Part shown: positions 16,643 through 25,681 of the stretch, one piece after another
How the letters are laid out: the number at the start of each line of letters is the position of its first letter
How positions within the stretch are numbered: the first letter of the stretch is position 1
Assembly: GCA_032334055.1 (NCBI GenBank)
Contig: JAUOZS010000001.1
Span: forward strand, 2,082,501-2,146,500
DNA length: 64,000 nucleotides
Source of the DNA: Selenomonadales bacterium 4137-cl
GTDB lineage: Bacteria; Bacillota; Negativicutes; Sporomusales; UBA7701
Direction: 5' to 3'
Translations under genes and position numbers: made by a program
The notes under the pieces: generated by a model
Seen by the model: only the letters and a program-made list of their open reading frames with translations
Told to the model about the DNA's origin: nothing
The model's database searches: none

Positions 16643-16716
16643 GAGGCTGCCTAGAAAGTCCATCTGCGGCGTTGCTCCTCAGAGCGCCTTGCATCTGGAG
16701 CTTTCTAGACAGCCTC
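16643..16716 (-). repeat. REP-like palindromic repeat, copy B
   Basis: A 74-bp near-perfect palindrome between dsrB and dsrM: outer arms GAGGCTGCCTAGAAAG and CTTTCTAGACAGCCTC, inner arms GGCGTTGCTC and GAGCGCC. On the minus strand it matches copy A at 1489-1561. In the dsr transcript it would form a strong hairpin and could protect or separate the dsrAB part from dsrMKC. Confidence 0.85.
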
Positions 16717-16727
16717 GCCGCGCGATT

Positions 16728-17786
16728 TTAGAGTCGGAACTGACTGGTGGAACGGAAGGTGGTCGGTGCGAAGGTGAAGTCGTCGATGTGTTTCTCGGTG
16801 AAGGGGATGTCGGTGAGCTTGAAGAAGCGCTCCCAGCCGATGCGGTCGATCCACTCGCCCATACGCTCGCCGGCGCGGGCGTTCTTGGCGTATACTTCGA
16901 CGAGATGCTTGACGGCGTCGGTGACTTCCGGCCAGCGGGGCGGGTTATTCGGCAGGAAGGGGATGGCGAGGCGGGAGAATTTGGGGGCGGTGCGGGCGTT
17001 GGAGACCTTGCCGCCTACCCAGATGGAGACGCCGTCATTGATGGGATCGGCGATTTCCATCGACGGGCACATTGTATAGCAGTTGCCGCAGAACATGCAT
17101 TTTTCCTTGATGACTTCGACGCTTTTGAGTTTGGGGTTGGGACGGATGGCGCCGGTGGGGCAGGCGGCGATGACCGAGGGGATCTCGCAGGCCTTGGCGA
17201 CGCCTTCGTGGTTGATGCGGGGGATGGTGCGGTGGATGCCGACGATGGCGATGTCCGAGCAGTGGCAGGCGCCGCACATGTTGACGCAGCAGGCTACGGC
17301 CAGGCGAACCCGGGCGGGGAGCTTCATGGTGGTGAAGTAGCCGTGGAGTTCGTCCATCATCGATTTGACCAGACCGGAGGCGTCGGTCGCGGGGGTGTGG
17401 CAGTGGATCCAGCCCTGGGTGTGGACGACGTTGGAGATGGCGTTGCCGGTGCCGCCCACGAGGTAGCCGCGGCCTTTAAGGTCGGCGAGCAGGGGCTGGA
17501 GCTGTTGCTCGTCAGAGACGAGGAATTCGACGTTGTGGCGGGTGGTGAAGCGGAGATAACCGTCGCAGTATTTTTCGGCGATGTCGCACAGTTCCTTGAT
17601 CCAGTCGGTGCTGATGAGGCGGGCCGACGCGATGCGGACCGAATAGAGGACGGCGCCGGTTTCGCTTACGTGCTTGAGGACGCCGGGCTGGGGGATTTCA
17701 TGGTAGGACCATTTCCCGTAGTTGTTAGCGATTACCGGCGGAATCATCGTCCGATAATCGGGAGGGCCGAAATCGGTTTTAGCCAT
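16728..17786 (-). CDS. dsrB: Dissimilatory sulfite reductase beta subunit DsrB
   Basis: A 352-residue DsrB. With DsrA it forms the alpha2beta2 siroheme enzyme that reduces sulfite with six electrons to sulfide, sulfur being handed to DsrC. Seen: the siroheme-[4Fe-4S] region with Cys166, 167, 171, 174 and 176 ([14 protein letters not shown]) and a ferredoxin insertion with Cys209, 230, 233, 236 and 240 ([13 protein letters not shown]). Length is normal. It overlaps dsrA by 8 bp, indicating coupled translation. Confidence 0.96.
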   Translation of the reverse strand: MAKTDFGPPDYRTMIPPVIANNYGKWSYHEIPQPGVLKHVSETGAVLYSVRIASARLISTDWIKELCDIAEKYCDGYLRFTTRHNVEFLVSDEQQLQPLLADLKGRGYLVGGTGNAISNVVHTQGWIHCHTPATDASGLVKSMMDELHGYFTTMKLPARVRLAVACCVNMCGACHCSDIAIVGIHRTIPRINHEGVAKACEIPSVIAACPTGAIRPNPKLKSVEVIKEKCMFCGNCYTMCPSMEIADPINDGVSIWVGGKVSNARTAPKFSRLAIPFLPNNPPRWPEVTDAVKHLVEVYAKNARAGERMGEWIDRIGWERFFKLTDIPFTEKHIDDFTFAPTTFRSTSQFRL

Positions 17787-18972
17787 GCTTCACTACCTCC
17801 TCTTCCTGCCAGAAGATGTATGGGTTGGCGCGCGGTGCGGAGACCATCTGCGGCTGGGGCGTCAGGCCGATGCCCTTGAGGAAGTTGCCCATGCCGATGC
17901 GGTAAATGAGTTCGCCGATACGCTCGCGGGGTTTGGCGTGCTCGTCGAAGTATTCAGTGATTCTGCTGACAAGATCGAAGATTTCGGTGTAGGGGGCGTC
18001 GACTTTCATGAACGGCACGAGCACCCAGCCGATGAAGGCGGACTTGACGACAGGAGCTTTGCCGCCGATGAGGATGGCTGCGCCGCGATCCTTGCCGGTC
18101 TTGACGGCCTTGGGCATCATGTCGATACAGTTCATGCAGCGAACGCAGTTTTCGGCGTCAAATTTGAGTTCTTGTTTGGCGCTGTCGAATTCGAGAGCTT
18201 TGGTCGGGCATTTTCCGACAACGAGCTGTTGGATGTCGAAACCGCCTTTGACGTATTCGCGGACGGCGTCCTGGTCGATCTTGAGGGAGTCGCGCCAGGT
18301 GCCGATGACGGCGAAGTCGGAGCGGGCGGTGGCGGCGGCGCAGTCGTTGGCGCAGGCCGAGCACTTGATCTTGAACTTGTAAGGCCAGGCGGGACGATGG
18401 ATTTCGTTCTGGAAGTGACGGGTGACTTCCTGGATGAAGTCCATGCTGTCGATACAGGCGAATTCGCAACGGGCCATGCCGACGCAGCCGCTCGGGGTAC
18501 GGAGGCCGCCGCCGGACCCGCCGAGATCCCAGCCTTTTTCGCTCAGTTCGTCAAAGCAGGGCTGCAGGTTCTCGGTGGTGGTGCCGAGGAGGATGATGTC
18601 GCCGGTGGAGCCGTGCATGTTGGTCAGGCCGCTGCCGAATTTGTCCCAGGTCTCGCACAGGCTGCGCAGGGCTTTGGTGGTGTAGAAGAAGCCGGGAACC
18701 ATGTTAACGCGGACGGTGTGGAACTCTTTGACGTTGGGGAACTCTTCGGGCTTGGCTGAATAACGGCCGATGACGCCGCCGCCGTAACCTTTTACGCCGA
18801 CGATGCCGCCGTGTTTCCAGTAGCCGGTCTTGTCCTTGTAGGACAATTCGAGCTGATCGAGCAGGTCTTGGGAATTGGCTTTCTTAGCCGCGGCTTTTTT
18901 CATTTCGGTTATGAAACTGGGCCACGCGCCTTTTTCGAGATCATCCAGCATTGGGGTTTTGGATTGAGCCAT
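17779..18972 (-). CDS. dsrA: Dissimilatory sulfite reductase alpha subunit DsrA
   Basis: A 397-residue DsrA. Cluster/siroheme ligands lie in [12 protein letters not shown] (Cys163, 169, 173) and CSACANDC (Cys204, 207, 211); the ferredoxin insertion has GKCPTKAL and [14 protein letters not shown]. The ATG at 18972 is chosen because GGAGGTGAAGAGT precedes it; an in-frame GTG at 18981 overlaps that ribosome site. The sequence looks like the reductive, bacterial type, but phylogeny is needed to say so firmly. Second gene of the operon after a small ferredoxin; no dsrD is found. Confidence 0.96.
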   Translation of the reverse strand: MAQSKTPMLDDLEKGAWPSFITEMKKAAAKKANSQDLLDQLELSYKDKTGYWKHGGIVGVKGYGGGVIGRYSAKPEEFPNVKEFHTVRVNMVPGFFYTTKALRSLCETWDKFGSGLTNMHGSTGDIILLGTTTENLQPCFDELSEKGWDLGGSGGGLRTPSGCVGMARCEFACIDSMDFIQEVTRHFQNEIHRPAWPYKFKIKCSACANDCAAATARSDFAVIGTWRDSLKIDQDAVREYVKGGFDIQQLVVGKCPTKALEFDSAKQELKFDAENCVRCMNCIDMMPKAVKTGKDRGAAILIGGKAPVVKSAFIGWVLVPFMKVDAPYTEIFDLVSRITEYFDEHAKPRERIGELIYRIGMGNFLKGIGLTPQPQMVSAPRANPYIFWQEEEVVKHG

Positions 18973-18999
18973 ACTCTTCACCTCCGCATTTTTTGGCCT

Positions 19000-19182
19000 T
19001 TAGTACTCCTGGACGACGATGGCCTCGGTCGGGCACATCATCATACAGCTTTGGCAACCCATGCACTCTTCGCCGGTCACTTCGGCTTTGCCGTCGACGA
19101 GCGACAGGATCTTTGCCGGACAAGTGGCGACACATTCGCTACAACCAACGCATTTGTCCTGATCAATCGTAACTATGAACAA
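19000..19182 (-). CDS. 2[4Fe-4S] ferredoxin at the head of the dsr operon
   Basis: A 60-residue bacterial ferredoxin with two clusters: CVGCSECVATCP (Cys11, 14, 17, 21) and CMGCQSCMMMCP (Cys40, 43, 46, 50). TTG at 19182 is taken as start because GGAGGTGA precedes it with good spacing and the product then has the normal compact ferredoxin length; an upstream extension to 19236 has no such site. It lies 27 bp before dsrA and may be an electron carrier for sulfite reductase, which is an inference from position. Confidence 0.92.
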   Translation of the reverse strand: MFIVTIDQDKCVGCSECVATCPAKILSLVDGKAEVTGEECMGCQSCMMMCPTEAIVVQEY

Positions 19183-19234
19183 CAGTATCACCTCCCTCAC
19201 AGAACATGTCCGCATCGAGGCTGCCGGCCCACAC

Positions 19235-19268
19235 AAAAAAATGAGGCATCAGGGTCAACTAATGCTCA
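19235..19268 (-). terminator. Leader hairpin with U-tract upstream of the ferredoxin-dsr operon (possible attenuator)
   Basis: On the minus strand TGAGCAT (19262-19268) pairs with ATGCCTCA (19242-19249, one bulged base), followed by TTTTTTT. It lies about 50 nt before the ferredoxin start, with no gene upstream of it to terminate, so it fits a transcription attenuator. An upstream ATCAG could pair with CTGAT of the hairpin as a competing fold. Confidence 0.5.
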
Positions 19269-19555
19269 CTTTGTGTTGCTGATACTACGGGAAAAAAAGT
19301 ACGTGATGTTTTTTACAATTTAAGCGTAGCAGAATTTTGCGATAACAACAAGACGCCCGACCATCACTTTTGCTTTGCCGGGTATAATGATTTGTTTATG
19401 ATGGATCTATTTATTCTGTAGGCTATCCGCCTTCTCCTCCGGCGCCGCCCCTCTCCCCGGGCCGGTAATTATAGGCAGCAGCCGCATTACACTTTATGAG
19501 GATCAGCAGGGAAAAATTACCGTCAGCTCTCTGCCGGCAGCGAGGTCGGGCCCAT
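19269..19555. other. Gene-free stretch between the dsr leader and the efflux terminator
   Basis: No supportable gene. The AT-rich right side of the dsr leader (19270-19400) must hold the dsr promoter, but I cannot fix a convincing -35/-10 pair. A plus-strand TATAAT at 19383-19388 has no -35 element and no gene behind it. Confidence 0.5.
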
Positions 19556-19588
19556 AAACAAAGGCAGCCCGAACGATGTCCGGGCTGC
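19554..19588 (-). terminator. Rho-independent terminator of the RND efflux operon
   Basis: Stem GCAGCCCG/CGGGCTGC (19564-19571 and 19581-19588) followed on the minus strand by CTTTGTTTATGG. Confidence 0.75.
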
Positions 19589-19627
19589 TTGCCGTTCCTA
19601 TAACCGCTGGTTTGGGGGTGGACTCGG

Positions 19628-22600
19628 TCAGCGGACCCGCGGCGACCCGCCTTTTACCCAGGCCAGGGGCATCCGACCGTAGTAGGCGATCGAGGCGAGT
19701 TTCTGGCGGAAGGTGTTGGCGCGCCACCAGTTCTGGAAGGTGTCGATGATCAGGTAGACGAGCGGTACGATTATGAGGGTGAGAAAGGTGGAGGTGATGA
19801 GGCCGCCGATTAGCACGACGCCCATGGAGGAACGCAGTTCGGCGCCGGCGCCGATGCCGAGAGCGATCGGCAGCATGCCGAAGATCATCGCGAAGGTGGT
19901 CATGAGGATGGGGCGAAGTCTCACTACGCCGGCCTCCACCAACGCCTCCATGATGCCCATGCCCCGCTCCCTGAGCTGGTTGGTGTAGTCGACGAGCAGG
20001 ATGGCGTTTTTGGTGACGAGGCCCATCAACATGATGAGGCCGATGAGGGACATGATGTTGACGGTTTTGTTGACCAACAGCAGGCCGAGGATGGCGCCGA
20101 TGAGCGAGAAGGGCAGCGACAGCATGATGGTGAAGGGGTGGACGAAGCTTTCGAACTGAGCGGCCAGCACCATGTAGATGAGGACGATGGCCAGGGCCAG
20201 CGCCTTGAATATTTCCTTGAAGGAGTTCTGCTGGGTCTGCGCCTGGCCGACGAGCTTCCAGGTGTAGCCGAAGGGCATATCCATGCCGGGTAGGACGACA
20301 TTGCGCACTTGGTCGAGGATGATGCCGGAGGATACGCCGACGGTGTTGGCGTAGACGATGATCTGGCGCTGGCGGCCTTCGCGGTCGATCTGGGTGGGTC
20401 CGGAATCCAGGCGGACGTCAGCGATGTCGCCCAGGCGGACGAAGGTGTTGTTTTTCGTGGAGACGCGCAGGTTGGCGACGTCGCTAATGTTCTGGCGGAA
20501 TTCCTCGGGCATGCGCACGCGGATGTTGTAGTCGCTGTCGGCGATATTGTACTGGTTCTTGGTGGTTTTGCCGAGGAAAGCCATCTGAACGACATCGCCG
20601 ACGGCCCCGGCGTCCACGCCCACATCGCCCATGCGCGCCGGGTCGAGCTTGATCTGAACCTCGGGCTCGGACTGCTCTCCGGAGATGTCTACGTCGGTGG
20701 TACCGGGAATCTTTCTGATGTTGTCGGCAAGCTCCTGGGCCAGGCTTTTCAGGACTTCGAGCTCCGGGCCGCGGATGCCGACCTGGACGGGACGGGAGTC
20801 GCCGCGGCCGACGCCCTGCACGTTGACGACGGCGATCTTAAGGTCCTTGACTTTGCGGAACTTGATCCGCAGTTCGTCCATGATGTCCATCATCGTCCGC
20901 GGAAAGAGCTTGGCTTTGGCGCGGCTATAGAACTCGCCGGCAGATTTGGAGGTCGACCAGATCTCGGTCCAGGGCGGGTAGCGATATTCGGACGGCTTGA
21001 GCTTGACGCCGATGATGCCTTTATAGACAGGCTGACGTTGGGCGCCGAGAGTCATGAAGCACGTCTGAAGTTCGGGTATTTTCATTACTTCCTGCTCGAT
21101 CGGCGCGATGAGGTCTTTCATTCTGTCGATCGAGGTGCCGGCAGGAGCGGAGAAGCTGATCATGAAGTCGCCCGAATCGTAGCTGGGGGTAAATTCCTTG
21201 CCGAGGAAAGGGAAGAGAACGAAAACGCTGACGACCAGGAACGCGACCGCCAGGCCGACCAGTTTCCACGGACGCCCCAAGGCCCACGCGAGCAGCGATT
21301 TATAGTAATCGCGGGTGACGAGGAAGCCGTTTTCCCATATATCGAGCACTTTCTGGACGCGGCGGCCGACCGGTCCGCGCAATTTCCCCGCCTCGCTGTG
21401 GTCGAGAGCTTTCAGCCAATAGGCTGAGAGCATCGGCGTCATGGTGAAGGCGACAAACAGCGAGAAGGCGACGGCGAAGGCGATGGTGAGGCCGAATTGC
21501 TTGAAGAACTGGCCGATGACTTCGCCCATATTACCCACCGGGACGAAGACGGCGAGGATGGAGAAGGTGGTGGCCATGACGGCGAGAGCGATTTCGATGG
21601 TGCCGTCGCGGGCCGCCTCAAGGGGCGGCTGGCCATGTTCGAGGTGGCGGAAGATGTTCTCGATGACGACGATGGCGTCGTCGATGAGAATGCCGACAGC
21701 AAGGCTAAGCCCCATGAGGGACATATTGTTGAGGGTGAAGCCCATCGCCTTCATGAGGAAGAAGGTGGAGATGATCGAGGTGGGGATGGCGATGGCGCCG
21801 ATGATGGTGGCGCGGGTGCTCTGCAGGAAAAGGAAGGTGATGACGACGGCGAGAAAGCCGCCGAATACAAGCGACATCATGACATCCTCAACGCTGTCGC
21901 GGATGTAGACGGCGTTGTCGCGTACGATGGTGACCTTGAAGTCGGACGGCAGCGTGGACTTCTGCAGTTCAGCCATGCGCTTCTTGACCCGCTCGGCGAC
22001 GTCGACGGTATTGGTGCCGGACTGCTTCTGCACGGCGACGAGCACGCTGGGGGCGCCGCTGGTGCGGGCATAGACCCGTTCTTCCGCCCAGCCGTCCACA
22101 ACCTCGGCGACGTCGGCGATCCGGACGAGGCGGCCGCCCTGATTGGCGACGACGATGTTCTTGACATCGTCGATGGATTTGAATTTGCCCAGCGTCCGCA
22201 CCGTGATTTCGGTGCCCTTCTCATTGACTTTGCCGCCGGGAGTGTTAACGTTCTGGCTTTCGAGGATACTGAAGATTGACTGGAAGGTGACGTTGTACGC
22301 TTCCAGTTTGCGGGGATCGACCTGAATGATTATTTCCCGCTCGGCGGCGCCGAACACGTTGACCTCGCCCACGCCATCGAGGCGCTGAAGCTCGTCTTTG
22401 ACGATATCGGTGGCGATTTTGCGGATTTCGCCACGGTCGCGGTAGTCGGAGGCCAGGCTGAAATAGACTATCGACTGGGCGGTTATGTCCATGCGCTGTA
22501 CTGCCGGTTCGTCGATCTGGTCCGGCAGCCGCCGCCGGACGCCGGCGACTTTCTCGCGCACGTCGTTGGCGGCCATCTTGGCGTTGGTGCCGAACTCGAA

Positions 22601-22879
22601 TTCGAGGGTCGTCCGTGAGAAGCCTTCACGGGACTCCGATGATAGTGTCTTGATGCCGGAAACCGAGCTTACGGCGTCCTCGATGGGCTTGGTGACAAGG
22701 CTTTCCATTTCCTCCGGCGAGGCGCCGGTATAGGTTACAGTGACGGTGACGATCGGGAAATCGACGTCGGGGTAAAGGTCGATGCCGAGCGTCGGGTAGG
22801 CGCTGAGGCCGAACACCACCAGAAGCAGGACGACCATGGTGGTGAATACCGGCCGTTTGATGAAGGTGTAAATGCCCAC
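19628..22879 (-). CDS. RND-family efflux transporter, permease subunit (AcrB/HAE1-like)
   Basis: A 1083-residue inner-membrane proton-driven efflux pump. The usual two-fold layout is seen: TM1 at residues 10-30, a large periplasmic loop, TM2-6 around 330-500, TM7 near 540-560, a second loop, and TM8-12 near 860-1040. GISIAVGILID-like motif appears as LSLAVGILIDDAIVVIENI, with the Asp pair used in proton relay. Starts at GTG 22879, immediately after the adaptor gene's stop codon, so it is translationally coupled. No outer-membrane TolC gene is adjacent. Substrate unknown. Confidence 0.93.
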   Translation of the reverse strand: MGIYTFIKRPVFTTMVVLLLVVFGLSAYPTLGIDLYPDVDFPIVTVTVTYTGASPEEMESLVTKPIEDAVSSVSGIKTLSSESREGFSRTTLEFEFGTNAKMAANDVREKVAGVRRRLPDQIDEPAVQRMDITAQSIVYFSLASDYRDRGEIRKIATDIVKDELQRLDGVGEVNVFGAAEREIIIQVDPRKLEAYNVTFQSIFSILESQNVNTPGGKVNEKGTEITVRTLGKFKSIDDVKNIVVANQGGRLVRIADVAEVVDGWAEERVYARTSGAPSVLVAVQKQSGTNTVDVAERVKKRMAELQKSTLPSDFKVTIVRDNAVYIRDSVEDVMMSLVFGGFLAVVITFLFLQSTRATIIGAIAIPTSIISTFFLMKAMGFTLNNMSLMGLSLAVGILIDDAIVVIENIFRHLEHGQPPLEAARDGTIEIALAVMATTFSILAVFVPVGNMGEVIGQFFKQFGLTIAFAVAFSLFVAFTMTPMLSAYWLKALDHSEAGKLRGPVGRRVQKVLDIWENGFLVTRDYYKSLLAWALGRPWKLVGLAVAFLVVSVFVLFPFLGKEFTPSYDSGDFMISFSAPAGTSIDRMKDLIAPIEQEVMKIPELQTCFMTLGAQRQPVYKGIIGVKLKPSEYRYPPWTEIWSTSKSAGEFYSRAKAKLFPRTMMDIMDELRIKFRKVKDLKIAVVNVQGVGRGDSRPVQVGIRGPELEVLKSLAQELADNIRKIPGTTDVDISGEQSEPEVQIKLDPARMGDVGVDAGAVGDVVQMAFLGKTTKNQYNIADSDYNIRVRMPEEFRQNISDVANLRVSTKNNTFVRLGDIADVRLDSGPTQIDREGRQRQIIVYANTVGVSSGIILDQVRNVVLPGMDMPFGYTWKLVGQAQTQQNSFKEIFKALALAIVLIYMVLAAQFESFVHPFTIMLSLPFSLIGAILGLLLVNKTVNIMSLIGLIMLMGLVTKNAILLVDYTNQLRERGMGIMEALVEAGVVRLRPILMTTFAMIFGMLPIALGIGAGAELRSSMGVVLIGGLITSTFLTLIIVPLVYLIIDTFQNWWRANTFRQKLASIAYYGRMPLAWVKGGSPRVR

Positions 22880-24010
22880 CTATTTTTCACCTGCTCCCGG
22901 CGACGGCGCAATCGAGGAGCCGTCCTTGAGCTTGTTGTGACCGGCGACGACAATCGTGTCACCCAATTTGACGCCGTCGAGCACCTCGGCCCAGCCGCCG
23001 CCCACGTAGCCCAGCTTGAGGAGCCGCTGCTGCACTTTGTTGTCGGCGATGACGACAAAGACCGTTTTCTGGTCCTCGCGCATTACGAGCGCTCCCTCGG
23101 GGACGGCGAGCGCCCCGGGCCGCACCCGGCCGGGCGCCTCTACTTTGGCGAACATGCCGGACTTGAGCTGACCGCCGGGGTTGGGGATGGTTATCTCGGC
23201 TGTAAACGTCCGCGACGGCTGGACCGCGGCCGGGGATATGCGGGTCACGGTGCCGGCGAATTGTTTGCCGGGGAAGGCGTTCACCTGGACGGCGACTTTG
23301 CTGCCGACCGACAGTTCGTGCACCTGGGCCTCGCCGACCATGGCCTTGGCGAGCAGCGACGCGGTATCGGCGACGGCGACGATCGCCGTCCCCGCCTTGG
23401 TATAGTAGCCTGCCTGGACGTACCGCTTGACGACGACGCCATCGCGCGGGGCGACGATGTTGGCGTTGTCCAGCCTGGCCTGCAGGAGCGCCAGGTTGCC
23501 TTCGGCCGACCTGAGGCTGCCGATGGCCAGGTCGCGCTTGATGCGGGCGGTGTCGAGAGCCTGCACCGAAACGGCCCCCTGTTTGGCGAGAGCCTCGGTC
23601 CGTTTGAGATCGAGGTTGGCCTGCTCCAGGCTCGCCTGCGCGGAGAACAGGCTACCCTGGGCCTGCACCACCTGGGCGGCCAGTTCGTTGGTATCGAGAA
23701 CAGCCAGCAGGCTGCCGGCCTTGACGACGTCGCCTTCTTCGACGAGCAGGCGGTCGATGCGGCCGTCCACTTTCGAGGAAATGTCGGCGCTCCACACCGG
23801 CTCGAGATTGGCTGAGAATACCAGAACAGGCTTGATGTCCTGTCGTGTGACCTTGCCAAGTTCCACCGCCACTGTGCGCCCCTGGGTAACCCTGCCGGCC
23901 CTTTCCTTATTAGCTGCCAGGTTGGCGTAAATGCGGTAGGCGATTACAGCCGTAAACGCAATTACGACAATCGCAACAATTTTGACGAGTTTCTTTTTGT
24001 CAGTGGCCAC
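22880..24010 (-). CDS. RND efflux periplasmic adaptor (membrane fusion protein)
   Basis: A 376-residue HlyD/AcrA-type adaptor. The frame extends to 24100, but GTG at 24010 is preceded by GGGAGAG at suitable distance and gives a normal N-terminus: short basic stretch, then one membrane anchor (about residues 8-26). Domains follow in the order beta-barrel/lipoyl half (GRIDRLLVEEGDVVKAG), alpha-hairpin coiled coil (about 95-170), second lipoyl half (IVAPRDGVVVKRYVQAG), beta-barrel. It connects the permease to an outer-membrane channel in diderm cells. Confidence 0.92.
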   Translation of the reverse strand: MATDKKKLVKIVAIVVIAFTAVIAYRIYANLAANKERAGRVTQGRTVAVELGKVTRQDIKPVLVFSANLEPVWSADISSKVDGRIDRLLVEEGDVVKAGSLLAVLDTNELAAQVVQAQGSLFSAQASLEQANLDLKRTEALAKQGAVSVQALDTARIKRDLAIGSLRSAEGNLALLQARLDNANIVAPRDGVVVKRYVQAGYYTKAGTAIVAVADTASLLAKAMVGEAQVHELSVGSKVAVQVNAFPGKQFAGTVTRISPAAVQPSRTFTAEITIPNPGGQLKSGMFAKVEAPGRVRPGALAVPEGALVMREDQKTVFVVIADNKVQQRLLKLGYVGGGWAEVLDGVKLGDTIVVAGHNKLKDGSSIAPSPGAGEK

Positions 24011-24117
24011 TTTTTTTCTCTCCCTCAGCCGTGAAAATTCACATGATAATATTCGCTCCCGCGCGATACTCTCCTGCCGATAAGTGACCGGACAGTCCAC
24101 AATATTTGTAATTATTA

Positions 24118-24141
24118 GAGCGGCCTTGTCAAAGGCCGCTC
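24118..24141 (-). terminator. Hairpin between tldD and the efflux operon
   Basis: Perfect 10-bp stem GAGCGGCCTT/AAGGCCGCTC (24118-24127 and 24132-24141) with a 4-nt loop. The U-tract on the minus strand is poor (TAATAATT), so termination strength is uncertain. Confidence 0.55.
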
Positions 24142-24181
24142 CCTGCTTTAATTATGTAGTTGCGTCAGACTTGACGGACGC

Positions 24182-25579
24182 TTACGGACGGCCGCTATGG
24201 TCGGTGCCGCCGACGACGATCTCCGGTATCCGTATCGTCGGCTGCGCGTCCGACACCGGCGCCCCCTGGCCGTCCTTGCCGCAGGTGCCGATGGAGAAGC
24301 CGAGATCGCTGCCCACCATGTCGATCTGGCGCAGCACTTCCGGTCCGTTGCCGGTAAGAGTCGCGCCCCGCACGGCATGGGACACCTTCCCGTCCCGGAT
24401 AAGGTATCCCTCGGCAACGTCGAAGACAAAATCGCCGTTGACGGTGTTGACCTGGCCGCCGCCCATCTTTTTGACCAGCAGGCCGTTTTTGACCGACCCG
24501 ATGACGGCGGCCGGGTCTTCCTTGCCGGGAGCGATGTAGGTGTTGCGCATGCGGGGGACGGGCTTGTGCTCGAACGACTCCCGCCGCCCGTTGCCGGTGG
24601 GGTCCGCCTTGTCGCGGCTCGCTGTCAAGTAATCGTACATGAAGCCTTTGAGCACCCCGTCGGCTATGAGAACAGTCTTGCCGGTTGGGAAACCTTCGTC
24701 GTCGAACCGCAGCGTCCCGTAACGCCGAGGCATGGTGCCGTCGTCGACGACGGTGATGCCGCTGGCGGCCACCTGCTCTCCCCGTTTGCCGGCGTAGACT
24801 GACAGGCCTTTTTGGACAAGATCGGCTTCAAGACCGTGGCCGCAGGCTTCATGCACCATGGTGCCGCCCGCGGCGCCGGCCATTACGACCGTCATCCTGC
24901 CGGCGGGGGCGGGTTTGGCGTCGAGAGCGGCGACCGCACGCCGGGCCGCCTCGCGGGCGACGGCTTCGCAGGCGTCGCGTTTCGTCAGTTCGAACCCTTG
25001 CGTACCGCCGAGGGCCTCGAAGCCGGTCTGGATCTGCCCGTCGCCGGCGGCGACGGCGTTCACCGCCAGCCTGGTCCGCACGCGGCGGTCCTCTACCAGC
25101 CGGCCGAGCGAGTTGGCGATGGTCACGTCCTGGATGACATCCCCGTACACGACCATCACCTGCTTGATCCGCGCGTCCGCCTCACGGGCCGCCGCGTCGG
25201 CGGCGGCGACGACCGCCGTTTTGTCTTCGATGGGAACGGCGTCCGGCATGACGGCGATATCCAGGTCGACCGTCGGCTGGACCGCTTTGAGGTCGATGCT
25301 CACGTCCCGCTCCGATACTTGAGCCGCGCGGCTGGCGATGTCGGCGACCCTGATAAGTTCGTCGGCGGTGATCTTGTTGGTGTAGGCGTAAGCGGTGGTG
25401 TCGCCGGAGATCACGCGCACGCCGGCGCCGCTGTCGATGCCCGTCTTGACGCGCTCGATCCTGTTCTCTTCGCAGGACACCATGGTGGTGGCCCGATTCT
25501 CCACGAATATGTCGGCGAAATCGCCGCCGCGCCGCAAGGCCGCGGCCAAAACGTCGCCAAGCACCCTCCGGTCTAGCAT
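24182..25579 (-). CDS. tldD: Metalloprotease TldD
   Basis: A 465-residue TldD/PmbA family zinc protease. Its signature is HEACGHGLEAD (about residues 255-265), the HExxxH-type zinc site of TldD proteins, with a later Cys-containing loop (IGTCGKDGQG) that is conserved in the family. TldD works with TldE/PmbA to degrade unfolded peptides or mature modified peptides; tldE is not adjacent in the window, though it could lie elsewhere. Two ATGs stand in tandem (25582, 25579); the second has the better spacing from GGGGGAG. Confidence 0.92.
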   Translation of the reverse strand: MLDRRVLGDVLAAALRRGGDFADIFVENRATTMVSCEENRIERVKTGIDSGAGVRVISGDTTAYAYTNKITADELIRVADIASRAAQVSERDVSIDLKAVQPTVDLDIAVMPDAVPIEDKTAVVAAADAAAREADARIKQVMVVYGDVIQDVTIANSLGRLVEDRRVRTRLAVNAVAAGDGQIQTGFEALGGTQGFELTKRDACEAVAREAARRAVAALDAKPAPAGRMTVVMAGAAGGTMVHEACGHGLEADLVQKGLSVYAGKRGEQVAASGITVVDDGTMPRRYGTLRFDDEGFPTGKTVLIADGVLKGFMYDYLTASRDKADPTGNGRRESFEHKPVPRMRNTYIAPGKEDPAAVIGSVKNGLLVKKMGGGQVNTVNGDFVFDVAEGYLIRDGKVSHAVRGATLTGNGPEVLRQIDMVGSDLGFSIGTCGKDGQGAPVSDAQPTIRIPEIVVGGTDHSGRP

Positions 25580-25681
25580 CATATCTCCCCCATGCGTAAG
25601 CGCCGGCCGCAACCGGCGCGATATCTACAGCTAGTATTTAGTAATGACGGGCTTTTTACGCAGCCGGTCTTCCGGGTCAGC

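Noticed and set aside
19383..19388. Plus-strand TATAAT as a promoter
   Set aside because: No -35 element at proper distance and no plus-strand gene behind it.
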